Of a DNA stretch of 64,000 nucleotides, positions 33,241 to 44,262 are shown piece after piece. The translations under genes were made by a program, and so were the position numbers. The DNA is from Anthoceros angustus (taxonomy: Eukaryota > Streptophyta > Anthocerotopsida > Anthocerotales > Anthocerotaceae). The stretch spans positions 620,001 through 684,000 of the forward strand of contig MU008172.1 of assembly GCA_010909165.1 (NCBI GenBank), in the 5' to 3' direction. The notes beneath the pieces were generated by a model, which did no database searches, had not been told where the DNA came from, and worked only from the letters and a program-made list of their open reading frames with translations. How positions within the stretch are numbered: the stretch's first letter is position 1; every line of letters starts with the position of its first letter.

Positions 33241-36200
33241 TCAGCTTGTTGCTTCTTGAGCCTGTGCGAGAACCCACCAAGTTGTGTTGCTCCGACTAGG
33301 TGACGGAAAACTGAAAGAGTCCAGCCAGCTGTAACGCCATTGGCTTTCTGTAGTTCCGTACCTTACATTGCGCTCCTCTCGGGCATAAAGAGCTTCCATC
33401 TCTTTATCGGTTAGCTGCTCAACTACAGGTTCAAATGCGTCCCATTCATTTCTGCGCCTGAAAGCCATCAATATTAGAGACGAAAAACAAACGAGTCAGT
33501 AGAAACGAATAGAGATCCACCTGTATAACCGCGGTACAAGACTAACCTCACGACACTTATCTTGTTGTTTGGTCTTCGCATGAGGTTCAAAGCTGTAGTT
33601 GGGGGGTTGCTGCATGATATGAGTTGACGTGAGTAAAATCTGAAAAAAAAAAGTCGACGACTACATCGAGGGCAAACAACACTCTCATTGTACCTTGATG
33701 GGCTGTAATCTACACCCCTCTCTCTGCGAGCTTTTTTACTGATGCGAGTGTCTCGTCCAGACGAGGATATTTGCTTGTTTATCTGCTTGCCACACAAAAA
33801 TATTCGGTGTAAAATACAGCTGACAACTATACTATAAGCGCCCCCCATCAGAAAGGGAAAGTCTAAATAAAGACAAACCCTGGGGGAATGAGAGTCTTGC
33901 GGAAAGAAAAGACACTGTACAACGTTCACTGACAAAACCTCACCTCATGTAATTGTTCCCGGATTGACAGGGCGATCGCAGGCTGCAAGCAAAGCAAGTA
34001 CCGAGTGTCTTAGTACAACGTCCTCCAGCTCATAAGAGTTTCCAGTCAACATAAGCGACCCGTTGACAGCAAAACAGGCAACCTTACGGCAATCTCAGGG
34101 TCCTCCAGCTCAAGGTCCTGACACAAACGTCTGGCAAACTCCTCGGGGTTAGCGTCCGGATTATTCACATCCTGCAAATAACCACCATCGATGACTTATG
34201 GACCTGAGACCATACGCAGATACATACATAAGATCTGCAGGGCACATGAGTTGACTCACCCATAGAAAATGGTCATGTATGAGCGTTCTGTTCACCCGAA
34301 GATCAAGCTGCCATTGCACGAGATTACTGTAAGGAAAAACTGTGATAGCTTCATCCTATCGTGCTAGTCAAACTCCCAGAGAAACATGTGTTAACACAGA
34401 GGTGTGGGCCTGAGCACATAAAATAACATCCGAGGCTGGGAATACTGTTGTCAAACCCCGAACCCAAATCACACACCTTCATCATCTGAACCTTCTCTTC
34501 CGTGCTGGGTCTTTGATTATCTGTGGCTCGATACTCTGCTAATTGTGTCTGTCAAGTGGCAACATGTTTAGTCTAGGTTGCCATAGCAATTCTGGCCAAC
34601 AAAGCAAGATCACAGCCTCGGCAAAAATTGGGGAATCAGATGAAAAGCAAAAGTTCCAAGCGTGGGTGAAACAACAAATAAAAAAATAAAGATTCACCTG
34701 CATAGATTGAGCAATGTAATGTCCAAAGGCGATAGGAAGGTTCATGTCCTTAGTGAGCCGTCGAACAAAAGGCACAATCTCGGAGTCCGGATCTGTCAAA
34801 TGAACAGAGCTTCAGACCACAAGCAGTCTACCAATTCACAACTTGAATCTGCTAGCTAATTGCAGATGAGCCTGCCTCAAGCTTTACCTCAAAACCTGAG
34901 CTAGGAATCTCGAACAAGACATGAAGACGATAGCATACCATCTGCATTCCATGAAAATACATCCTTGTAGCGTTGCCCGTCAGCTTCAATGTCCAGTCTG
35001 ATGGGAATTAGGTTGTCCACAGGCGGCCTGCAGTTGCACCCCAACATGAGTTTACTGCAACCTCCAAAGGGAGACAACCCCACGGGTATGAGAAGGCTCA
35101 CTCGGCTGGCTTGGGGGGAAAGTCCATGCGGAGGTTGGCAGCAGCACTGGGTCTGCTCTGCCGTGCCTTCTCCTTGCGGGCCTGAAGTTGGCTGCTGTCT
35201 GACTCTCGCTGCAAAAGTGCGTGCGGAAACACTTCCTGCTGTTGTTCCTGCCTTTGTTGTTGCTGTTGTTCCTGCTGGCGCTCCTTTTGCTGCGGCTGCT
35301 GCTGCTGGGCCTCCTCTTGTGGTTGCTGCTGCTGATCCAGTTCCATTGCCTGCTCTTGCGGTTGCTGCCGCTGATGGGCCTCCTCTTGTGGAGGCTGCCG
35401 CTGATGGGCCTCCTCTTGTGGAGGCTGCCGCTGCTGGGCCTCCTCTTGCGGTTGGTGCCGCTGATGGGCCTCCTCTTGTGGTTGCTGCCGCTGCTGGGTC
35501 TCCTCTAGTGGTTGCTGCCGCTGCTGGGCCTCCTCTTGTGGTTGCTGCTGCTGATCCAGTTCCATTGCCTGCTCTCCCGGTTGCTGCTGCTGCTGGACCC
35601 CCTCTAGTGGTTGCTGCTGCTGATCCAGTTCCACTGCCAGCTCTTCCGGTTGCTGCTGCTGATCCAGTTCCCCTGCCAGCTCTTCCGGTTGCTGCTGCTG
35701 ATCCAGTTCTACTGCCAGCTCTTCCGGTTGCTGCTGTTGATCCTGATCCAGTTCCATTGCCTGCTCTTCCGGTTGCTGCTGCTGCTGGCCCCCCTCTTGT
35801 GGTTGTTCCTGCTGATCCAATTCCATTGCCTGCTCTTGCGGTTGTTGCTGCTGCTGCGGGTCTCCTTGTGGTGGCTCCTGCTGATGTGCCTCCACCCGTG
35901 GTGCCCCCTGCTGTAATAGACCCTGCTCTTGTGGAGGTTGCTGCTGCCGCAGTGCCTCCTCATGTGTTGGCGCCTGCTGCAACAGTCCCTGCTCTTGTGG
36001 AGGCTGCTGCTGTTGAGGTGCCTCCTCATGTGGTCGCTCCTGCTCCTGCTGCTGCACTGCCTGCTCTTGAGGTGGCTCCTGCTTCTGCTGCTGCACTGTC
36101 TGCTCTTGTGGTGGCTCCTCCTGCTGTTCCTGCCCTGCTAGCTCCTGTGGAGATTCCTGCTGCTGCACTGCCTGTTCTTGTGGTGACTCCTGCTGAAGCA

Positions 36201-36744
36201 CTGCCTGCTCTTGCAGAGGAGGCTGCTGCTCCTCCTGCGGTGCCTCCTGAGGTGGCTCCTGCGGCTGCACTGCACACTCTTGTGGTAACTCCTGCTGCTG
36301 CAGCGGTGCCTCCTCTTGAGGAGCTTCCTCTGGGTCCTGCTGTGCCTGCTCCTGGGCAGGTTCTTGCTGCTGCTGTGCCTCCTCTTGAGGACATTGCTGC
36401 GGGTTCTGCTGTGCCTGCTCTTGTGGAGGTTGCTGCTGCTGCCGCTGTTGCAGGTGTGCCTCCTCTTGTGCCAGCACCTCCTCCTGCTGCTGCTGCTTCT
36501 CCTTTCGTGGCGGACCCTGCTGCTCCTGCTGAGCCTCCTCTTGTGGTGGCTCCTGTTGCTGCAACTGATGCTCAACCGGTGTTGGAGAGGCGTGCTGGTG
36601 CAGCTCCAATTGTGGGCGTTTCAGGTCACGATCATCATCCTTCCCCTCCTCCTCGTCCTCCCCGTTTTTCTCACGTGGCTCACCTTCCTCAAGGCCGCCC
36701 GCCTTGTCCGTCCCTCCAGCACCTCCTTCCAAGATCGTCGCCAT
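33241..36744 (-). CDS. SNF5/INI1 (BUSHY-like) SWI/SNF subunit with long Q/P/E-rich N-terminal extension
   Basis: Ten exons in transcription order: 35102-36744, 34939-35027, 34698-34792, 34477-34548, 34260-34307, 34088-34171, 33944-33982, 33694-33782, 33547-33609, 33241-33457, giving 812 residues. The C-terminal ~260 residues match plant SNF5: LIPIRLDIEADGQRYKD, AFGHYIAQSMQ, LDLRVNRTLIHDHFLWD, EEFARRLCQDLELEDPEI, ALSIREQL, and a WDAFEPVVEQLTDKEMEAL tail. The protein is a core subunit of SWI/SNF remodelling complexes in the nucleus. Exon 1 adds about 548 residues before the SNF5 domain: an acidic lead (about 1-45), then Gln/Pro/Glu repeats with 10-residue (QPQEEAHQRQ-like) and 13-residue (QPEELAVELDQQQ-like) periods. 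The frame runs from extension to core through a clean GT-AG junction, and the LRMDFPPKP lead-in resembles the plant SNF5 start, so the fusion is likely real. The last exon may use a shorter end. Confidence 0.88.
35230..36580 (-). repeat. Coding minisatellite in SNF5 exon 1 (CAG/CTG-rich)
   Basis: CTG/CTC/TTG-rich units of 30 and 39 bp are repeated through most of exon 1. On the coding strand they give Gln-, Pro- and Glu-rich units. Units vary by substitution yet keep the frame open, so purifying pressure on the frame is likely. Confidence 0.85.
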
Positions 36745-37772
36745 CGCGCGCTTGAACCACAGTTCGCGCTATTTCCTCTCTCGACGCTTTGTGCTTTGTT
36801 GGAGGGGTGGGTAGATACTGGAACAACCCCCAGGGTGAATTCACCAATTTCCTTACCGCGATTTAGGTAGCTGTAAGTAACTCAGAACAAAGTAACGAGG
36901 GAACCATTAATACATATTATCAGTCAGAAAATATACGGGTCCACCTATACCTACTCCCTTCGAAAAATGGTTCAATGAAAGGACAGGACTGAGTGAGAGA
37001 GAAGCTCGGTCATATGTGGGTTTTGCTTATTTGAACGTACCGACTTGGTAGTCCATGTGCATGGAAGGTGGGGGAGCGTGGAGGTGACGGGAATGGGATA
37101 TCGGGGATGCATCTCCACAAGGCCCCGCCAGGTACATGGTATGTATGAAGCTCGATGTATCGCACGGGGCACGGCACTGGCAGGCGAGGAACATGCTGCA
37201 CACCTGTGCCTGGTAGCATGGTACACTTACAGTACGTGATGTGTATGCAAGAATGTACAGTAGCGCACCTAGGTTTCACCTCCTCTCCAGCTCCCAGGAC
37301 GCCTCTCCCTCCAGCCTCCGAATACCTGAATCCGCGGCCTCCGCGGGAGCCTTGTGCATTGCCTCCTCCAAATTCGCGCTCTCCTTGGCTTCCGCGTGCT
37401 CCAGGCCCCCCCACCCATGTTAGCCCTGCCGCCTCCGCCTCCGCCTCCTCCTCCTCCTCCTGCTCCTCCTGCTCCTCCTGCTCCTCCTGCTCCTCCTGTT
37501 CCTCCTGTTCCTCCTGTTCCTCCTGTTCCTCCTGTTCCTCCTGCTCCTCCTGCTCCTGCTCCTCCCCTTCCTTGGGAATGTGTGCCGCTACCGAACTGTA
37601 CATGAGTTGAACGGTTTCGCTTTATTATTTGTTGTCAACTTGGGCTCACGATGTGCACAATTTGCATTTTGCGCAGTCTCGGCTTCTCGCGGAAGGGAAG
37701 GAACGTTGCCTGGAGGCTGGGCCTCTCTTTATTGAGGGACTTGTGTGCGTGGAGGTGACAGGAGGTGAGGGA
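36745..37772. other. Divergent intergenic region, SNF5 / dioxygenase 1
   Basis: About 1 kb between the start codons of SNF5 (-) and dioxygenase 1 (+). It contains a (CCTCCTGYT)n microsatellite at about 37436-37570. The open frames over it (Pro- and Ser-rich on one strand, Glu-Gln repeats on the other) come from the repeat. No gene is called. Confidence 0.5.
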
Positions 37773-39272
37773 ATGACGCACGCGCACACGGTCAGGCCAA
37801 GGCCCGGAGCTGCTGCTGCTGCTGTTGCTGCTGATCAAGAGAGCGCTCCAGGCCCAGGCCCAGGCCCAGGCCGGCCCCGTCCAGGAGTCCAGGCTCTCGT
37901 GGAGAGAGGAATTCAGATGGTGCCGCAGGCGTACATACGGCCCGTGAACCAGCGGCCTCTGCTGGGACCGAGCCATCCCAATGGCTGCTTCCGGATCACC
38001 ACTGCGGGCAAAATTCCGGTTGTCGACCTGGCCAGGCTCAGCGACAGCGACGGCACCATAGGCCGCAAGCAGACTATGAAGGCCATAGCTCGGGCCTGTG
38101 AGGAGTGGGGCTTCTTTCAGGTGCGCTCCCTGCGATTGTCACCCTTGATTTCAATGCAACCGGTCTGGTAGCGGCAATGTGTGCTCCGGACGTAGACCGA
38201 TCGTACTCTGACAATGCAATGCTGCGGGCTGGCAGGTGATCAACCATGGCATCCCGGATCATGTGCTGGACGACACGCTGGATCTGGCTAAACGCTTCTT
38301 CAGCCTGCCGTTGAGGGAGAAGGCCACGTACAATTCCGGCCCGGGGGCAGATCCGTCTATCCATCCCAGCTCCGGAAGCTTTGGCTCTACCTTTCCTCCG
38401 CCGGAGGATTCGGCTCTGGACTGGAGAGATGTGCTCCAACATTGCTTCATCAACGATGATGCCACAGATGACAAGCGACAGTGGCCGCCCAAGCCACATG
38501 CTTACAAGTAAACACTTTTGCGAGCCAGCGCGCTTCATTCAATTGTGGCCACTCCAAGTCACTGCTCACACCCCTCTCTTGTATCGTGCTTGCAGGCAGA
38601 TCATGCTCAAGTATCGAGAGGCCATACAAGGCTTGGCTGAGCGCCTGCTTGTCACAGTGGCGCAAAATTTGGGCCTCGAGCGGGATCACATCAACCGGAT
38701 TGTAGGCAAGTGCACAAGCCTGGTCAACCTCATACAGTATCCACAATGTCCAGAACCGGAGCTTGTTTTGGGAATGAGAGGTCATTCCGATCCGTCCGTC
38801 ATCTCGCTTCTCCTCCAAGACGAAGTTGGAGGCTTGGAAGTCCGTGCCAAGGACGGCCAGTGGGTGTTGCTGCAACCTATTCCCCGAGCCATTGTCGTGA
38901 ACACTGGCGACATTTTGCAGGTACGGAATCGCGACCCGTGAACTACAGGACGGGAATATTATATGCCAAGTTCTCGTGTTTCAATGCTGGAACTGACCGA
39001 TGCGATCGATGCTGCAAGCGTTGCAGGTGATCAGCAATGGGAGATATCCTAGCGTGGAACATCGTGTCGTGGTGAACGGAATGCAGTCCCGATTGTCTGT
39101 CGCGACATACCACTGTCCACATTCCGATTCCAAAATCGGTCCAGCGCCGGGACTCACGACCGAAGATCAGCCTGCTCGGTACAGAGACTTCTTTTTCTCC
39201 GAGTACGTCTCCGCATTGTACACTCCGCAAGCTACCCGAAATCGATCATTGGAGTCATTCTACATCAAGTAG
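37773..39272 (+). CDS. 2-oxoglutarate/Fe(II)-dependent dioxygenase 1 (plant DOXC class)
   Basis: Four exons (37773-38120, 38236-38507, 38596-38920, 39027-39272) give 396 residues. An N-terminal DIOX_N domain (IPVVDLARL, ACEEWGFFQVINHGIP) precedes the double-stranded beta-helix core. Iron ligands are His270 and Asp272 (GHSDPS) and His327 (SVEHR); the 2-oxoglutarate-binding Arg is Arg337 in RLS. Members hydroxylate or desaturate small molecules such as hormones and phenolics; the substrate cannot be read from sequence. The first ~40 residues are Ala- and Pro-Gly-rich (PGPGPGPG) and absent from the other two dioxygenases here. The intron after FFQ is shared with dioxygenase 3 but not dioxygenase 2. 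The ATG at 37773 is the first in the open frame. Confidence 0.9.
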
Positions 39273-39779
39273 ATTAGCTAGGCTAGAAACCAGAAACTTC
39301 ACACTGCGGTAGCCTTGGACACCCAAATATGAAATAATAATAGGTGATGCAATTCGGGATCTACCGAAGTGGTTAACACGTTACACTCTGCCATGTTTCC
39401 CTCTCTGACCAGCCTGAGCCCTGGACTGGGACATCTGGCGATCCTGTCGGAGCGATTCGCGGTCACCTGTCAGCATGTGTTTCTCTGAAGAGTCATCACA
39501 ACGCTGCTAGACCTGCCAAAACTGGAGAGTAGTTACTGAAATGGAATTAGCTCACGACACGATGTAACAGTAGCTCCCGTGCAAATGGACAAAGACTATT
39601 CCATCTTCGCTGAAGACCTGGATGCACTGATATCCAGGATCGGGGTGAGCAAAGGCAGGGGATACGTGATGAGTAGCGCCTGCCTGTCAAAGGCTGCTTT
39701 CAATTTCTGCTGGTTCGAATCACTGTTTCAGTCGGATGCGTCCTGTCTGACGCTGAAAAGGTGAGCGCCACCAAATATC
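39273..39779. other. Convergent intergenic region
   Basis: About 500 bases between dioxygenase 1 (+) and the NECAP-like gene (-); presumed 3' UTRs. A box A-like word (AAGTGGTTAACACG) near 39370 has no box B partner. Confidence 0.45.
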
Positions 39780-41147
39780 TCAAAATGCTGCCCAGCCTGA
39801 ATCACCGCCGGCAGACGAACTTCCTTGCTTCCCCGCCGAGGGCAAGGCAAGCTGCACATGAACGGAAAGTTAACGTCGGGAAAAGAAAAAAACAGGGCTG
39901 CTTCAGAAGGTAGTAGCTACAGGAACCCCAGCGAACAGCATTGCGTACCTCTAGTTGACTCAAATCTGCAAAAGGATCACCAGTTGGCCTCCCAGGTTCT
40001 TTCCCAGGCACCGAGGTGGAAGCACCAGGCTTGAGAGAGCCGACACTGCTCTTTGCAAGCGCAGGTATTGCTGTTGTACTGGTTCTCGTTGGTTTAGTAT
40101 CATTCGGCGGTGGCGGTAAAGGTGCCCGAATCCTGCCACCACCAGGAGGTGGCGCCAATGGAGCCTTCATGCGACCTGTAGCAGCAATGCCCGTAGCACC
40201 TCCCCCAGTAGTAGCACTTGAGATCATTCCTGATCCTGCCACAGGCTTAGTTTTCACATTTATCCGGATAGTCTGACCCTCCTGAGAGCACAACAGGTAG
40301 GAGGAGCACCATGTTAGACACAGTAATAAAATCACACAACAACTCTCACCTGTCAGTATCAAGCAAACAAACAAACGTCCCTGCGGATGCCCATTGAAGG
40401 CGACAAGCTCACTATGTCATTCGAACACTCAGATTCACCTGACTGCGCTGACTATCTCGCATTACCCCTGCATTGCACCGACAACGTGTCTGATAGGCGA
40501 GACCATTGCACTAACCAACTGAAACCAAACAAATCTTTTACACGAGAAGCCCACCAAACCCCTGGGGCTCCCACAAGCAACATCTCACAAACAATGTGTA
40601 TCATCATGGCAATCAAACATTGTATCACATCGACCACATGCCAATAGCTTGCATTCGACTTCACCTTCAAACGGAGATCCAAGGACGGCTGCTGCGGTAG
40701 GCTGCTGTCGTCATCAACTCCACCCTGCTCCTTTTCTAGCTCCCTCTTCACATATTTCTCATGATCAGAAAGCGCAACGTTGAAATCGAACGCCTCATTC
40801 CTCTCTGTGAACCCTAACCCAATGAAGGCATGCTTCCCTCTGCCGTCTTCAATTCTCAGAACGAAATACCGCGACGAATCCGTCACACTTTCGACACAAG
40901 CATCTCTCTTCCCAGGGAGCACATTGCAGCCGGCAAACAGCTCTCCCGTGTTGGAATCCTCCAATTTAATCTCACACTTGTCCCTGAAAGAAAGAACTCT
41001 CAGCCTTCCGGTCCAGATCTTGTCAGACTGAAGCCACTCGGCACACTTGTAGCCACCACTGGTCCCCCGAGGCGGAATTTTGTACACCGACACTTCTCTG
41101 ACGACCAAAAGAGTCTGCTCAAAGGAATCCTCATCGTCATATGACAT
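39780..41147 (-). CDS. NECAP-like adaptin-ear-binding coat-associated protein
   Basis: Three exons in transcription order (40665-41147, 39949-40281, 39780-39851) give 295 residues. The N-terminal ~155 residues are the NECAP PH-like domain: VSVYKIPPRGTSGGYKCAEW, WTGRLRVLS, KLEDSNTGELFA, ESVTDSSRYFVLRI, AFIGLGFTERNEAFDFNVAL. NECAPs bind the AP-2 clathrin adaptor and act in endocytic vesicle formation at the plasma membrane. The C-terminal part is Pro/Gly-rich and disordered (APPPGGGRIRAPLPPPP), then DPFADLSQLE. The final short exon ends GDSGWAAF, a WxxF adaptor-ear-binding motif. Length matches the family (about 260-300). It is divergent from the RlmN-type gene. Confidence 0.92.
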
Positions 41148-41818
41148 TATGAGCAGAACAAGCAGGGCAAAACCCGGAACTGCCTGGGACTATCAGAACT
41201 TCGAAATCCCTCTCCACCAGAGATCAAATCCGCACACAATTACCAATTACCCTCTTCTCCACCTCCACAAAACCCCACGCAACTGTCAGAGGGGCAGCTA
41301 GGCTGGCCACAATCCTCCGTCTCCGTACGCCAATCACCAGCTCCTCGACTCAGCAACACAGATCAGCCACTGCAGAGGGAGAAGAACGGCACCATGACCA
41401 GAAAAACTCCGGGATCTAGCCCCCTCAAGCTCCCACTCTCAGATCACAAGATTCGTACAAGGAAGCAACAGTTCCGATGTAATTCTCCCTGTCATTCGCC
41501 ACCTCCCACACTCTTTGAGCACCTCACAGCATTGCGCAGAGCCGACGGCAACAGACGGTCAGGTCAGATGGATCCAGAGCACAAAGCCAAACCAGTCCGC
41601 GAGCAACTTGCAAGCGGTGTAAGGACACCCAGTTTTACTGATGCCATTTTGTTTGATTAAACGATAAGTGAAAATATTCAGCTCTCGGGGTTTAGGGTTT
41701 ACTGCTAGGGTTGGGTAAAGCTTTGTGCACTGCTGAATTTGTGACGTGAAATGCTGCAGAAACAGCAAGGCGAAAATGGTGCTGTCGTAGATGGTTCTAC
41801 CTGCATCGTCTCGTCAGG
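41148..41818. promoter_or_regulatory. Divergent promoter region, NECAP-like / RlmN-like
   Basis: 671 bases separate the two start codons on opposite strands. A TTAGGGTTT word near 41690 resembles the telo-box often found upstream of plant translation and organelle-biogenesis genes; its role here is inferred. Confidence 0.4.
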
Positions 41819-44262
41819 ATGCAGACTGGGTTGTGCGGACCTGCCTGGCGGTCGTCTCTGCACGCTGCGTCTCATTACTCGCATCAGAGCTCTGCAGCAG
41901 TGCTCACTTCCGTGGTTGCCTCGCGCATTGCCAGCTCGCGTCATGTGTCAACATCTTCCTCTAATTCCCTCTTGGTCGGGCATCATATAAGACTGCACTG
42001 GGCTAGCGCTAGTTTCGCTGCGGGGCCTTCCCTGGAATCTTCTGGGATAGCCCGCAATCCTATGGTTGTCAGGGCTGCAGCATCTCTGGCTGAAGCAGAT
42101 GGGTTAGAGCAGGTTGATTTTACTGCAGATTCTGCGGAGCAAAGTTTCGAGACAGCTCAATCCGGGTCGCAACCTGCTGGTTCGCAAGTCCTGTTGTGCA
42201 AGACAGAGGCAGAGTTAGAGGAGATTGCAGTGTCACTGGGGGAGGTACTGTACTTGGTGGAGCCCTACCTTGGTCGGCTTAAACGTCCAGCTTTTGGTTC
42301 TAAGCATTGGCTATTGCTCAAATTGCAGAGGAAGTTCAGGGGTAGACAGCTATATGAAGCCTTGTATAAAACAAAAAAGAGGAACATTGAGGACATACTG
42401 CATTGTGAGTGCCGAATCTTACCTCATTGTCAAATGAATTTCAGAAACTCTCATTTTGCAGATACCGCGCTGATATGAAGTAGTTGAGTCGCGACGTTTG
42501 TGGGAAGCTTACAGGCCAACTTTTTGATGTGATCAGTACCGAAGCAATTCAGGGAGGATCTTGTTTCTGCAGGATGGAAAACAGGACGTTCTCTTGTTCA
42601 TCATGTCTCAACGGCTTCTGATGGAACCATCAAGGTATCCTGTTAGCTGGATGCGCTGGCTCGTGGATGATGCAACACGATGTCTCACTCTGTTTCCTGA
42701 GCTTTACTGCATACATGCCAACCGTTGCGAGCCCATTCCCTTGGGAACTTATGCAGGTTCTTCTCAGACTGGAGGATAACAGATTGGTGGAAACTGTTGG
42801 AATACCGGTTGAAGAAAGGCGAGGAACAAACCGACTCACTGCTTGTGTGTCTTCCCAGGTGGGACTGTGTCTGATCATACTATCCGACGTGTGTTGAGGC
42901 TATCACATAGGACGTACCTGACCGTGAACGGATGGTTCACCTTTGCAGGTTGGATGTGCGTTGCGCTGTTCATTTTGTGCTACGGGCAAGGGTGGATTTT
43001 CGCGGAATCTGAAACCTCATGAAATTGTAGAACAGGTGAGGCTATCTATAGTAACGTGGTTCTGAGAAGCAGAGCAATTGAGCGGGGTATTGAAGGCTTT
43101 GGTCCCTGTGTTGTTTCCTGTAGGTGCTGATAATAGAGGAGCTTTTCAAGCACAGGGTTACAAATGTTGTCTTCATGGGGATGGGGGAACCTCTGCTCAA
43201 TCTACAGTCTCTACTGGCTGCACACCGTGTATTGAATAAGGTAGATAATTTCGGGATCCTTGTTTAGCAGGATGACAGGGGGTGAATTGCTTGTTCGATA
43301 ACATGGCCTAACTATCATCCTAGATAGGCTTTAACTATTGGAAACCAAAAACGATTGTTTCCGTGCATAATCCTGAGATTACACTGTCTGTTCCCACATG
43401 CGGAGCTGTTGGTATCATGTGCATCTGTGAAGGTTTTGTGGTGATTGCAGAGCATCCCCTTACATATCTTTCCACCTGTGTGGTGCAGGATTTGGAGATA
43501 GGGCAGCGGATGATGACAATATCCACTGTTGGAGTCCCCAATACAATTGCCAGGCTTGCTACTCACAAACTGCAATCTACGTTAGCCGTGAGGTCTGCCT
43601 CCCTCTTCATCTTGCAGGTTGTCGGTTCAGAAGTAAAGCTTGCGAATCCTGCTAAAAGTTCAAGTTTTTGTCCCGGCTGGTGACAGCTTGCATGCCCCAA
43701 ACCAGATGTTGCGGAAACAAATCGTCCCAAGTGCATCAGGCTATCCTCTTGAAGCCCTCATGGAGGACTGCAAAAAATATTTCGATGCAACAGGGCGACG
43801 CGTTTCATTTGAGTACACTCTTCTAGGTAAGGCTACAGAAGCTTGCTCAAGGTGCTTGATATCTTATGTTGACATCTGAACTAACGTGAAGACTTATGCT
43901 TGCAGCTGGAGTGAATGATCAGCCTGAGCATGCCAATGAGCTGGCTGACCTGTTGCATCACTGGGGCTTGGCTCGCCATGTGAATCTCATTCCTTACAAT
44001 CCGATAGCAGACTCTGATTTCAAGCGTCCAACGAGAGCTGCAGTAAGTTTGCAAAATCTCAAGGCACCCGTGACTTGCACGAGTTTCCAGTTCCCGAAAT
44101 GTATTTTAACCGTCATGTTGCCTGCAGATCATGGCTTTCGTGGATGCATTGAGCAAGCGAAGGGTAACGTCAAGTACCAGGCAGACGCGGGGTCTGGAGG
44201 CCAACGCCGCGTGTGGTCAGTTACGGAACGAATATCAGAAAACGCCGCTAGTTATGGCTTGA
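41819..44262 (+). CDS. RlmN-type radical SAM rRNA/tRNA (adenine-C2) methyltransferase, probably organellar
   Basis: Ten exons (41819-42244, 42329-42404, 42537-42634, 42757-42858, 42949-43035, 43124-43240, 43489-43592, 43687-43826, 43906-44042, 44128-44262) give 473 residues. The radical SAM iron-sulfur motif is CALRCSFC (Cys237, Cys241, Cys244). The RlmN signature VSSQVGCAL, the [12 protein letters not shown]-binding loop, LAVSLHAPNQ and the C-terminal NAACGQL with the catalytic Cys are all present. Bacterial RlmN methylates A2503 of 23S rRNA and A37 of some tRNAs. About 110 N-terminal residues rich in Ser, Ala and Arg precede the conserved region and look like an organelle transit peptide, so a plastid or mitochondrial rRNA target is inferred. 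Exon 1 splices in frame to [13 protein letters not shown]. Confidence 0.93.

Noticed and set aside
34989-36755. 588-codon plus-strand open frame (Ala/Pro/Val-rich) opposite SNF5 exon 1
   Set aside because: It is the antisense shadow of the repeat exon; the repeat unit length keeps several frames open. The minus strand joins the SNF5 domain, this one joins nothing.
37010-37603. Minus-strand frame with Glu-Glu-Gln runs and plus-strand Pro/Ser-rich frames
   Set aside because: They arise from the (CCTCCTGYT)n microsatellite, and no flanking sequence resembles a protein.
39360-39400. tRNA box A-like word in the 3' flank of dioxygenase 1
   Set aside because: No box B, no stem pairing; chance match.
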